NCBI GenBank assembly: GCA_031413415.1
Contig: JANOET010000158.1
Span: forward strand, 1 to 25,825
Reading direction: 5' to 3'
Length of the DNA stretch: 25,825 bases
Source of the DNA: UBA668 sp031413415
GTDB lineage: Bacteria > Actinomycetota > Acidimicrobiia > Acidimicrobiales > Ilumatobacteraceae
A model generated the notes under the pieces. That model made no database searches, was not told where the DNA came from, and saw nothing but the letters and a program-made list of their open reading frames with translations. The translations under genes and the position numbers were made by a program. Shown piece after piece: positions 14,795-22,489 of this stretch (positions are counted from its first letter, which is position 1; each line of letters opens with the position of its first letter).

Positions 14795-15679
14795 CTACCG
14801 GCGTCCGACGGCGTCGGCCAGGTCGTGCGGGCCCGATGCCGGGTAACCCTTTGCGTCGCGGATGGCGGCACCCCACGGGAGCAGGATGCCGAGCAGCTCG
14901 TCGAGGTCGGCGCCGAGTGCGGTCATCGATCGATCCATCTGGCGGTCGGTCTCGTTCTCGATGTTCTCGCGCACCTGGTGACCGTGCGGCGTGAGGCCCT
15001 TGTCGTCGACCAGGCCCTCGGCCTTCAGCCGCGCGTGGGCGATGTCGAACTGTGCGTCTGTCCAGGCGCGGGTGCGGCTGTAGCTGCGCATCGGTAGACC
15101 CCAGTACAGCTCGCTCAGCAGACCGATCTCGGTGGCATCGAGACCGAGGCCGATCCAGGCCGCGGTGTGGCTGTCGCCCCGGAACTCGCGCAGCATCTCG
15201 CCGTAGCGGAAGATCGCGCCGAGGTCGGTGGTGGGCATCGCCTGGGAGAGGACGCCCGCGTACAGAGGGCGGCCTTCGGGCCGCAACGGGGCACAGGCGC
15301 GAGCCAGCAGTTCGTGTGAGCGTGCTGCCCCGTCGGGTGCATCGCCGAGTACTCGAATCAGTTGGGCGATGGCCCCGTCGTCGCGGGCCTGGCAGATGGT
15401 GGCGGCATCGGTGAGGGTCCAGCCGAACGTCACCGACGGCACGACGGCTTCAGGGTTGAACACGGCGAACGCGGCCGCCACCACTTCACCGGCCACCTGG
15501 CCCATCAGCGAGCCACGGCTCGTGAAGTACGCCGGACCGTCGGGCAGAGCAACGCCGTTCGCCTCGCCCCGACTGTGAGCGAAGCCGAGCGCGACGTAGT
15601 TCGCGTGGCACTCGGGCGAGAAGTACACCTGACCGACGACGGGTTCGAGGGCGGCGGCGAGGGCTCGTGACGGCTCCAT
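14795..15679 (-). CDS. SCO6745 family protein (MarR-like helix-turn-helix)
   Basis: A 294-residue cytosolic protein. The pattern VVGQVYFSPECHANYVALGF, then AYFTSRGSLMGQVAGEVVAAAFAVFNPEAV and TFGWTLTDAATICQAR matches the actinobacterial SCO6745 family; the second half resembles a winged helix (TDAQFDIAHARLKAEGLVDDKGLTPHGHQVRENIENETD), as in MarR-type proteins. Function is unknown. ATG 15679 is preferred, with AGGG 8 nt upstream; ATG 15709 would add ten residues but has no ribosome binding site. The gene ends 15 nt before the selenoprotein start and is probably co-transcribed with it, so it might regulate or serve the same redox process. Confidence 0.7.
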   Translation of the reverse strand: MEPSRALAAALEPVVGQVYFSPECHANYVALGFAHSRGEANGVALPDGPAYFTSRGSLMGQVAGEVVAAAFAVFNPEAVVPSVTFGWTLTDAATICQARDDGAIAQLIRVLGDAPDGAARSHELLARACAPLRPEGRPLYAGVLSQAMPTTDLGAIFRYGEMLREFRGDSHTAAWIGLGLDATEIGLLSELYWGLPMRSYSRTRAWTDAQFDIAHARLKAEGLVDDKGLTPHGHQVRENIENETDRQMDRSMTALGADLDELLGILLPWGAAIRDAKGYPASGPHDLADAVGRR

Positions 15680-15720
15680 CCCGGCGACCCTATGCGGGTG
15701 TCGGGACATCGGTCGTGTCG

Positions 15721-15726
15721 TAGCGT
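15721..15726 (+). promoter_or_regulatory. Probable -10 box of the GNAT gene (leaderless start)
   Basis: TAGCGT ends 7 nt before GTG 15734. With no ribosome binding site present, transcription would begin at or near the start codon. Confidence 0.5.
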
Positions 15727-15733
15727 GGTCGCC

Positions 15734-16171
15734 GTGAGTGCATCGATCGAGATCGCGTCCGAAGTGTCCGACGAGCTGGTGGAGGCCTTCGCCCGCCTCG
15801 TCCCACAGTTGTCGAAGAACTCACCGCCGCCCAACGCGGCCGAACTCGAAGAGATGATCGCCAGCGGCGCGAGTGACGTGCTCGTCGCACGGCTGAACGG
15901 TGTCATCGTCGGCACGCTCACGCTCGTCACCTTCCGCATCCCCACCGGCGTTCGCGCATGGATCGAGGACGTCGTCGTCGACGACTCGGCACGCGGCCAT
16001 GGCGTGGGCGACCTGCTGAACAGGTTCGCTCTCGACGTGGCGCGGCGCAAGGGCGCCAAGACCGTCGACCTCACCTCGCGGCCGTCACGAGAGGCCGCCA
16101 ACCGCCTGTACCAGCGCATCGGCTTCGAGCCACGCGACACCAATGTGTACCGGTTCTCGTTGGAAGCCTGA
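15734..16171 (+). CDS. GNAT family N-acetyltransferase
   Basis: A 145-residue single-domain GNAT enzyme that should transfer an acyl group from acyl-CoA to an unidentified amine. The fold is clear: VARLNGVIVGTLTLV (strands 2-3), RAWIEDVVVDDSARGHGVGDLL (strand 4 and the acetyl-CoA pyrophosphate loop, R-G-x-G-x-G/D type), and EAANRLYQRIGFEPRDTNVYRF (the family's closing motif). GTG 15734 is preferred because a TAnnnT box lies 7 nt upstream; GTG 15725 is in frame but lies inside that box. It is divergent from the SCO6745 gene, their starts ~55 nt apart. Confidence 0.85.
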   Translation: MSASIEIASEVSDELVEAFARLVPQLSKNSPPPNAAELEEMIASGASDVLVARLNGVIVGTLTLVTFRIPTGVRAWIEDVVVDDSARGHGVGDLLNRFALDVARRKGAKTVDLTSRPSREAANRLYQRIGFEPRDTNVYRFSLEA

Positions 16172-16258
16172 GCATCCCGACGGTGATCGTGCGGGCCCGT
16201 GCGGGCGGCGGGCGCAACTCGGGAGTCCAACAGTTCGGCGCTGAATCGAGGTGTCCGG

Positions 16259-16828
16259 TCAGGGCAGTGGGTCGGGCCAGGGGAGGGTGTCGGGCGGGTC
16301 CTCGCCGGCGACACCGTCGACCGCTTCGCGCAGCAGGTCGGCGTGGCCGGTGTGGCGCCCGTACTCCTCGACCAGATCGAACAGCAACCGACGAAGGCTG
16401 GCGTGCTCGCCGTTCCAGCCCAGGTGCGCGACATGATCCAGCCCGCCGTCGGCCAGGGCGCGTTCGACACTCGCCCGTGACCGCGTGACCGACTCGGTCC
16501 ACAGCGCGTAGAGCGCCTCCGGGGCATCGTCGTCGGCCGAGGTGAAGTCCCATTCGGGATCTTCCTCCCACGGCGCCGACGCCCACGGCTCGGACACGGC
16601 CTCGCCCCACAGCTTGCGGGTGAACATCTCGTCCTCGGCGCGGGCCAGATGCTTCAGCAATCGTCCGAGCGACAGCTCGGAGGACGGAAAGCGGAAGGTG
16701 AGCCCGTCGGCATCGAGGCCGCGCGCCTTCCACGCGAACGTGGCGCGCAGCCGCTCGAGTGAACCGATGACGTGTTGGAGATCGGACCCGGCCAGCGGCG
16801 GCTCCCAGTGCTCAGGAACATGCGACAT
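16259..16828 (-). CDS. DinB/DUF664 family protein
   Basis: A 189-residue four-helix-bundle protein of the DinB/DUF664 group. Putative metal-binding histidines are in SLGRLLKHLARAEDEMF and in LVEEYGRHTGHADLLREAVDG near the C-terminus; this second motif is the family hallmark. Some relatives are mycothiol-dependent or other thiol transferases, but the substrate here is unknown. ATG 16828 is preceded by TAGCTT 6 nt upstream and no ribosome binding site. It converges with the GNAT gene across 87 bp, in which no convincing terminator is seen. Confidence 0.8.
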   Translation of the reverse strand: MSHVPEHWEPPLAGSDLQHVIGSLERLRATFAWKARGLDADGLTFRFPSSELSLGRLLKHLARAEDEMFTRKLWGEAVSEPWASAPWEEDPEWDFTSADDDAPEALYALWTESVTRSRASVERALADGGLDHVAHLGWNGEHASLRRLLFDLVEEYGRHTGHADLLREAVDGVAGEDPPDTLPWPDPLP

Positions 16829-16834
16829 GTGCCG

Positions 16835-16840
16835 AAGCTA
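16835..16840 (-). promoter_or_regulatory. Probable -10 box of the DinB-family gene (leaderless start)
   Basis: TAGCTT on the minus strand ends 6 nt before ATG 16828, leaving no room for a ribosome binding site; fits the TAnnnT pattern of neighbouring single genes. Confidence 0.5.
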
Positions 16841-16872
16841 GCCAACCAGTGCGATCGGAGCGGAGGTGAGTG

Positions 16873-16945
16873 AGCCGGGTGCGAGGATCGAACTCGCCAC
16901 CTCATGATTACAAGTCAAGTGCTCTACCAACTGAGCTAACCCGGC
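16873..16945 (-). tRNA. tRNA-Thr (anticodon TGT)
   Basis: A 73-nt cloverleaf on the minus strand: acceptor GCCGGGT / ACCCGGC, D arm with GCTC/GAGC, anticodon loop CTTGTAA (anticodon TGT, reading ACA and wobble ACG), T loop TTCGATC. CCA is not encoded. The anticodon stem CTTGA/TCATG has a U-U mismatch at its second pair; otherwise all stems pair. The ~190 bp between this tRNA and the next gene holds only a short imperfect hairpin (17046-17067) and the promoter of the next gene. Confidence 0.92.
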
Positions 16946-17125
16946 GGGGATGGACCGAAACGTGGCGCGAAACCCGTGCCCCAGGTCGGTCGACCTCGGG
17001 CCACAGGCTAATGCCCCCGCGCCCCTGCTCCCCGAGGTAATCCGACAACCCCGGTCCTGCCGGGTTGCCTCGGATGGCGCCCACACGTGCCTGGTCTGCC
17101 GGGCCGGAGCGCGTGCGACCCTGGC

Positions 17126-17131
17126 TAGTGT
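17126..17131 (+). promoter_or_regulatory. Probable -10 box of the nucleotidyltransferase cluster
   Basis: TAGTGT lies directly at the upstream limit of the open frame (its TAG is the in-frame stop) and 6 nt before an ATC codon at 17138. By analogy with other genes here transcription would start near 17138, at the head of the five-gene plus-strand cluster. Confidence 0.45.
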
Positions 17132-17137
17132 CCAGCG

Positions 17138-18205
17138 ATCATCGGTCCCGTCCTCACTCCGTGGCGCGCACAGCAGGGCTTGCTGGTCGACGCTGTCGTC
17201 GCAGCATGCCGCGGCGCTGCGACGCAACCATTGCCGGCCTGGCCGTTGCCCGACGTACAGCGCGTCGGCCTGGCCACCGGTCTGACGGCGCTCGCAGGAC
17301 GGCTCGGCCTGTTCGAGGACGCACCCGACGACGTCCGCGCCTACATCGTCGAGCAGCAGGGTGAGGTTGCCGCACGAGCCGAGCGTTTCCGCGAACTCAC
17401 GCCGCGCGTCCTCGGTGCGTTCGCCGCCGCCGACGTTCCCGTGGTGCCGGTGAAGGGGGCCGTACTGGGTGGCAGCGCCGGCGACGGAGCGGCGTGGCCC
17501 CACCCCGAGACCCGTCCGATGAGCGACATCGACCTGCTGGTGGACCCACGACACCGCGCTCAGGCAGGCGCTGTGCTGCTGCGCGCCGGGTGCACCTTGC
17601 ATTCGACCGCCGATCACGAGGACACCTACCTCGCGTGGGGCGACGGCAGCGTCGGGCGCACCGACGGCGAGTCGGCCGCGCACAACGGTCGCATCGAGGT
17701 GCACCCGGGGTGGCAGGAGTTCCTGCACGGCTACGCGGTGCAGGGCTTTCAGCCGTTCGAACGGGCGACGCAAGGGGCCGACGGTCAGTGGCGTTTCGAC
17801 GACGCGTCGTTCGCCGTTCATGTCATCGGTCATCTCGCGTCGACCGTCGTGCGCGCAGAGGTGCGGGCTGTGAACCTGCTCGACGTCTGGTTCCTGCATC
17901 AGCAGGGCCTCGACTGGGCGGCAGTCGGCCAGGCGATGCGCGGGGTGGACGCCCGCCTCACGGCACCCGGGCTGTGGCTGGCCGACCGCTTCATCACGGG
18001 CGTGGTGCCGGCCGTGCTGCTCGAGCGCGAAATGGCGCGTCTCCGGGGCGCCGTCACCCTCGCCGTCACATCCCCCGTTGCGGTCCTTCGCGACCCCACG
18101 CAGCGGACCACGGTGAGGTGGCGTGCCGACTTCGCACAGCACCGCGCCGAGCGAACGGCCGTGGTCCGCCAGGTTGGCCGGTCGGCGCGGAGCCGATGGC
18201 GATGA
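17138..18205 (+). CDS. Nucleotidyltransferase-like protein (NTP_transf_5 type)
   Basis: The frame is open from 17129 to 18205; 341 residues if TTG 17180 is the start. The motif pair VVPVKGAVLGG (about 88-98 from the TTG) and RPMSDIDLLV (112-121, D116 and D118) is that of the pol-beta-type nucleotidyltransferase family PF14907, with a third acidic residue in RIEVHPGW (E173). The middle (HVIGHLASTVVRAEV...LLDVWFLHQQ) matches the helical part of the family. Its substrates are unknown; members often lie in capsule or peptide-modification loci. The start is unclear: no ATG/GTG is in frame, and coding-like sequence extends upstream of TTG to an ATC at 17138, 6 nt after a -10-like box. The stop overlaps the glycosyltransferase ATG (18202-18205). 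Confidence 0.65.
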   Translation: MIGPVLTPWRAQQGLLVDAVVAACRGAATQPLPAWPLPDVQRVGLATGLTALAGRLGLFEDAPDDVRAYIVEQQGEVAARAERFRELTPRVLGAFAAADVPVVPVKGAVLGGSAGDGAAWPHPETRPMSDIDLLVDPRHRAQAGAVLLRAGCTLHSTADHEDTYLAWGDGSVGRTDGESAAHNGRIEVHPGWQEFLHGYAVQGFQPFERATQGADGQWRFDDASFAVHVIGHLASTVVRAEVRAVNLLDVWFLHQQGLDWAAVGQAMRGVDARLTAPGLWLADRFITGVVPAVLLEREMARLRGAVTLAVTSPVAVLRDPTQRTTVRWRADFAQHRAERTAVVRQVGRSARSRWR

Positions 18206-19266
18206 CGCTGCTGCTGGCCGTCGTGATGCCGCCCGTCACCGAGTTGGCGCCCGACGACGTCGTGGATCGTTGGACGACCGTGCACGAGACGGCCCGGGCG
18301 TTGCTGGCGCGTGGCGACGTCGTGCCCACCGTGCACGGTCGACATGCGACGGTCGATGCGGCGGTCGAACGCAACGGCGTCCGCTACCGATTCCATTCGT
18401 CGGACGCGGCCCTGGCCACGGCCGTGCGTACCGGTCGGCCCGACGCGGTGCTCGTCCACGGTCTCGGCGCGTCGCGTCTGGTGCGTCGGCTGCGCCGCGT
18501 CGACGCACCCATCCTGTTGCAGCACCACGGCGAGCGCGTGTTCACCGGTCGGTCGCGGTGGGGGCACCGGCTCGTGCGCCGCCACGTCGCCGGCTACCTG
18601 TTCACCGGCGTCGAGGGCGGGCAGGCGCAGCCGTGGGTCGACGCCGGCGTCATCGACGCGGCGGCTCCACTGTTCGAGGTCCTCGAGGCCGCGCCGATGC
18701 TGCCCGACGACGACGGCGAGCCGCTCGAACTGGCCGGGCATCCTGCGGTGCTGTGGGTGGGACGGCTGCTCGAGGGCAAGGACCCGCTCACGGCGATCGA
18801 CGGCTTCGTGCGCGCCGATCTCGCCGATGCGCATCTGCACCTCCTCGCCACCGATCGCACGCTCGAGCCCGAGGTCCGCGCCCGGATCGCGGCAGCCGGT
18901 GCGGACGGTGCCCGGATCCACCTGCACGACCCAGTGCCGCACGAGCACATCGGCGCCTGGTACACCGCCGCCGACATCTACCTGTCGGCCAGCCATCGCG
19001 AGGGGTCGAGTTTCTCGCTGCTCGAAGCGATGAGCCGGGGTTGTGTGCCCGTGATCAGCGACATCGCACCGCACCGCACGATCGCCGGCGACGACGGCAT
19101 TCGATTCCCGGTCGGCGACGCCGTCGCGTTGGCGGCGGCCCTTCGTGCTGCTCAGCAGATGTCCGGGGAGACGATCCTCCGGCGATCACGTAGTCTTCAC
19201 ACGTGGGCCTGCGTCGCCGACCAGCTGGTCGACGCGATGCTGGCCCTACGGGAACCACGAGAATGA
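18202..19266 (+). CDS. GT4-type glycosyltransferase
   Basis: A 354-residue retaining glycosyltransferase of GT-B fold that should transfer a sugar from an activated donor to an unknown acceptor. The C-terminal half holds the family landmarks: VLWVGRLLEGKDPLTAIDGF (183-202), the nucleotide-sugar region, and the EX7E motif in HREGSSFSLLEAMSRGCVPVISD (E267 and E275). The N-terminal half is shorter than in many GT4 enzymes. ATG 18202 overlaps the previous stop (ATGA); ATG 18196 is also possible. No membrane segments are predicted, so it is cytosolic or peripheral. Coupling to the nucleotidyltransferase-like gene suggests a shared product. Confidence 0.8.
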   Translation: MTLLLAVVMPPVTELAPDDVVDRWTTVHETARALLARGDVVPTVHGRHATVDAAVERNGVRYRFHSSDAALATAVRTGRPDAVLVHGLGASRLVRRLRRVDAPILLQHHGERVFTGRSRWGHRLVRRHVAGYLFTGVEGGQAQPWVDAGVIDAAAPLFEVLEAAPMLPDDDGEPLELAGHPAVLWVGRLLEGKDPLTAIDGFVRADLADAHLHLLATDRTLEPEVRARIAAAGADGARIHLHDPVPHEHIGAWYTAADIYLSASHREGSSFSLLEAMSRGCVPVISDIAPHRTIAGDDGIRFPVGDAVALAAALRAAQQMSGETILRRSRSLHTWACVADQLVDAMLALREPRE

Positions 19267-19289
19267 ACCACATGGAGGAGGACGCACAC

Positions 19290-20777
19290 ATGGCAACAGT
19301 GCTTTTCGCGCACTCCTACTTCTTGCGGCTCGATCCGAAGCAGCACGCGAAGATGAAGCCGTACCCGCCGTTGAACACGTTGCACGCGGCCACCGTGCTC
19401 CGCAACGACGACGTCGAGGTCGCGGTGTTCGACGCCATGCTCGCCGCCGACGAGTCCGAGTTCCTGGCGAGCCTGGAACGGCATCGCCCCGAGATCGTCG
19501 TGATGTTCGAGGACAACTTCAACTTCCTGTCGAAGATGTGCCTGACACGTATGCGCGACGCGGCGATCACGATGATCGGCATGGCTCGCGATGCCGGGTG
19601 TCGGGTCATGGCGTGTGGCGCCGACGTGACCGACCACCCCGAGGTGTACCTCGATGCAGGCGCGGAGGCCTGCCTGCTCGGTGAGGGCGAACACTCGATG
19701 CGGGAGGTGGTGCAGCGCTGGCTCGGTGCTGAGCCGTACCAGTCGCTCGCCGACATCGCAGGCATCGCCACGCGGCACGGCGGCGAGGTGCACAACAACG
19801 GTCGTCGGTCCATCGAACGCCACCCCGATGTGTTCGGGCACCCGGCTCGCGACCTGGTCGACATCGAGGCCTACCGCGCCGCGTGGATCTCCGCGCACGA
19901 CCGGTTCTCGATGAACATCGTGTCCACGCGCGGCTGCCCGTACTCGTGCAACTGGTGCGCCAAGCCCATTTGGGGACAGCGATACTCCATGCGGTCAGCG
20001 GTCGAGGTGGCCGACGAGGTGCTGCACCTCGCTCACCACTATCGCCCCGACCACCTGTGGTTCGCGGACGACATCTTCGGCCTGCGCAGCGACTGGCTCG
20101 CCGCGTTCGCCGATCGGCTCAACCAAGCCGGCACGCACGTGCCGTTCACCATGCAGAGCCGCTGCGACCTGATGAACGAGCAGGCGGTCGACGCGCTCGC
20201 TCGCTCCGGCTGCGAGGAAGTGTGGCTGGGTGCCGAGAGCGGCAGCCAGCGCGTCCTCGACGCGATGGACAAGGAGATCACGGTCGAGCAGATCCGTGAG
20301 GCGCGGCTGCGCCTGGGTGAGCACGGCATCCGTGCCTGCTTCTTCATCCAGTTCGGCTACCCGGGCGAGACGTGGGACGACATCGAGGCCACCGTTGCGA
20401 TGATCACCGAGGTCATGCCCGACGACATCGGCATCAGCGTCAGCTACCCGCTGCCCGGCACACGCTTCCACGAGATGGTCAAGCTCGAGCTCGACGTGCA
20501 GGCGAACTGGAGCACGTCGGGCGATCTGGCGATGATGTTCCACGGCACGTACCCCACCGAGATCTACCGCGAACTGCACCTCAGTCTGCACGACCTGCAC
20601 GACCTGAAGCGCCGCGAGGCCGACCTCGACCGAAACCCTCACCCGATGCTCGAAGCGTTGCCGCTGGCCGAACACCAGGCCCGGGTCGAGCAGCGCTGGA
20701 TCGACCTGCGCGCTCGCGAGGTCGCAGCGCGCAACCCCAACCCGACGCGTCTGCGCATTCCCGTCCTCTCCGAGTAG
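19290..20777 (+). CDS. B12-binding-domain radical SAM protein
   Basis: A 495-residue enzyme. Residues ~1-145 form a cobalamin-binding-like Rossmann domain (PEIVVMFEDNFNFLSKM...GCRVMACGADVTDHPEVYLDAGAEACLLGEGE), without an obvious DxHxxG histidine motif. The radical SAM core follows, with C216, C220 and C223 in STRGCPYSCNWCAKP (CxxxCxxC), then IWGQRYSMRS and, later, VWLGAESGSQRVLDAMDKE and FFIQFGYPGETWDDI. This is the BchE/P-methylase-like class, whose members methylate or rearrange unreactive carbons. The substrate is unknown; the neighbours suggest a sugar or lipid-linked molecule. ATG 19290 has GGAGGAGGA (19274-19282) 7 nt upstream; ATG 19263, overlapping the glycosyltransferase stop, is an alternative. 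Oxygen-sensitive chemistry and a need for B12 are implied. Confidence 0.85.
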   Translation: MATVLFAHSYFLRLDPKQHAKMKPYPPLNTLHAATVLRNDDVEVAVFDAMLAADESEFLASLERHRPEIVVMFEDNFNFLSKMCLTRMRDAAITMIGMARDAGCRVMACGADVTDHPEVYLDAGAEACLLGEGEHSMREVVQRWLGAEPYQSLADIAGIATRHGGEVHNNGRRSIERHPDVFGHPARDLVDIEAYRAAWISAHDRFSMNIVSTRGCPYSCNWCAKPIWGQRYSMRSAVEVADEVLHLAHHYRPDHLWFADDIFGLRSDWLAAFADRLNQAGTHVPFTMQSRCDLMNEQAVDALARSGCEEVWLGAESGSQRVLDAMDKEITVEQIREARLRLGEHGIRACFFIQFGYPGETWDDIEATVAMITEVMPDDIGISVSYPLPGTRFHEMVKLELDVQANWSTSGDLAMMFHGTYPTEIYRELHLSLHDLHDLKRREADLDRNPHPMLEALPLAEHQARVEQRWIDLRAREVAARNPNPTRLRIPVLSE

Positions 20778-20799
20778 CTCCGCCGAGTAGAACAGGCCG

Positions 20800-22464
20800 A
20801 TGGCCAACGACTCACCCTGGTGGAAGGACGTCGTCGTCTACCAGATCTACCCGCGCTCGTTCAAGGACTCGAACGGCGACGGAATCGGCGACCTGAACGG
20901 CATCACCGCGTCGCTCGATCATCTGCAGACGCTGGGAGTCGACGTCGTGTGGCTCAGCCCGCACTTCGACAGCCCGAACGCCGACAACGGGTACGACATT
21001 CGCGACTACCGCAAGGTGATGACCGAGTTCGGCACGATGGACGACTTCGACCGCATGCTTGCAGCGATGACCGAGCGCGGCATTCGCCTGGTGCTCGACC
21101 TGGTGGTGAACCACAGCAGCGACGAGCACGAATGGTTCGTGCAGAGCCGGTCGTCGCGCGAGAACCCGTACCGCGACCACTACATCTGGCGCGACGGAAA
21201 GGACGGCGGACCACCGAACAACTATCCCGCCTTCTTCGGTGGCTCGGCGTGGGAGTACGACGAGCACACCGACCAGTGGTACCTGCACTACTTCGCGGTG
21301 AAGCAGCCCGACCTCAACTGGGAGCACGAGCCCGTCCGCCGCGAGGTGTACGACGTGATGAAGTTCTGGCTCGACAAGGGTGTGGCCGGTTTCCGGATGG
21401 ACGTCATTCCGTTCATCTCCAAGCAACCGGGGCTCCCCGACCTCGTCGGCGACGAGCGCTTCCGCCCGCAGAACGTGTACGCCAACGGACCCCGAGTCCA
21501 CGAGTTCCTGCACGAGATGCACACCGAGGTGCTCGGGCCGTACGACGCGGTCTCCATCGGTGAGGCGTTCGGTGTCGAGGTGGCCGACATTCCGAAGTTC
21601 ACCGACGTCGATCGGCAGGAGCTGTCGATGATCTTTCAGTTCGACCTCGTGCGGCTCGGTCACCCGCACTGGCGCCAGCAGTCGTTCACGTGGCCGCAGT
21701 TCAAGCGCATCGTCGCCGCGATGGACGCGGTGGCCGGCTCGTCGGGGTGGAACACGAGCTTCCTCGCCAACCACGACAACCCGCGCATGGTCAGCCAGTT
21801 CGGTGACGATCGTCCCGAGTGGCGCGCTGCGTCGGCCAAGGCGCTGGCCACCTGGAACCTCACCCAGCGGGCCACACCGTTCATCTACCAGGGCGACGAA
21901 CTCGGCATGACCAACTACCCCTTCACGTCGATCGATCAGTACGACGACATCGATGTGCGCGGCCTGTGGCGGGGCCTGGTCGAGACGGGCAAGGTGCCGG
22001 CAGACGAGTTGCTGCACCATCTCGCGCTGACCAGCCGCGACCACTCGCGCACGCCGGTGCAGTGGACCTCCGACGCGCACGGTGGCTTCACCACCGGCAC
22101 ACCCTGGTTGGCGGTGAACCCGAACCACACCGAGATCAACGCCGCAGCGCAACGCGACGACCCTGGCTCGGTGTTCCACCACCACCGCCGGCTCATCGCG
22201 CTCCGACGCGAACACCCGGTGCTCGTGCACGGCGCCTACCGCGACCTCGACCCCGACCACCCGCACGTGTACGCGTACACGCGCACGCTCGGCGATGTCA
22301 GCGCGCTGGTGTTGTTGCACCTCGGCGCCGAGACCCACGACTACGCGTTGCCCGAAGGCCTCGTGATCGGTTCGACGCTCATCGTCAGCGGGGCCGAGCC
22401 GACGCCCGGCAGCACGACGGTCACCCTCACCGGCTGGCACTCGTCGGTCCACCTCGTGGCCTGA
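20800..22464 (+). CDS. GH13 alpha-glucosidase (oligo-1,6-glucosidase-like)
   Basis: A 554-residue cytosolic glycoside hydrolase that should cleave, or transfer, alpha-glucosyl units. It begins WWKDVVVYQIYPRSFKDSNGDGIGDLNGI, the signature of the GH13 oligoglucosidase / sucrose hydrolase group, with LDLVVNHSS (region I), nucleophile D201 in GFRMDVI, acid/base E255 in SIGEAFG and stabiliser D326 in NHDNPR. The C-terminal domain is beta-rich and short. No signal peptide is seen. Substrate specificity (isomaltose, maltose, trehalose or sucrose) cannot be fixed; GFRMDVIPF is typical of alpha-1,6/alpha-1,4 oligoglucosidases. ATG 20800 is 22 nt after the radical SAM stop; TAGAAC 6 nt upstream is an imperfect -10 box, so it may have its own promoter. 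Confidence 0.9.
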   Translation: MANDSPWWKDVVVYQIYPRSFKDSNGDGIGDLNGITASLDHLQTLGVDVVWLSPHFDSPNADNGYDIRDYRKVMTEFGTMDDFDRMLAAMTERGIRLVLDLVVNHSSDEHEWFVQSRSSRENPYRDHYIWRDGKDGGPPNNYPAFFGGSAWEYDEHTDQWYLHYFAVKQPDLNWEHEPVRREVYDVMKFWLDKGVAGFRMDVIPFISKQPGLPDLVGDERFRPQNVYANGPRVHEFLHEMHTEVLGPYDAVSIGEAFGVEVADIPKFTDVDRQELSMIFQFDLVRLGHPHWRQQSFTWPQFKRIVAAMDAVAGSSGWNTSFLANHDNPRMVSQFGDDRPEWRAASAKALATWNLTQRATPFIYQGDELGMTNYPFTSIDQYDDIDVRGLWRGLVETGKVPADELLHHLALTSRDHSRTPVQWTSDAHGGFTTGTPWLAVNPNHTEINAAAQRDDPGSVFHHHRRLIALRREHPVLVHGAYRDLDPDHPHVYAYTRTLGDVSALVLLHLGAETHDYALPEGLVIGSTLIVSGAEPTPGSTTVTLTGWHSSVHLVA

Positions 22465-22476
22465 CCAGGCGCGCAG

Positions 22477-22482
22477 TACTGT
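22477..22482 (+). promoter_or_regulatory. Probable -10 box of the phosphodiesterase gene (leaderless start)
   Basis: TACTGT ends 7 nt before ATG 22490, with no ribosome binding site between; same pattern as other genes in the window. It suggests transcription independent of the alpha-glucosidase gene. Confidence 0.5.
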
Positions 22483-22489
22483 GCGCCGG

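Noticed and set aside
16172..16258. Terminator between the GNAT and DinB genes
   Set aside because: Only short GC repeats are present, with no stem of more than 5 bp with a usable loop and no T-run.
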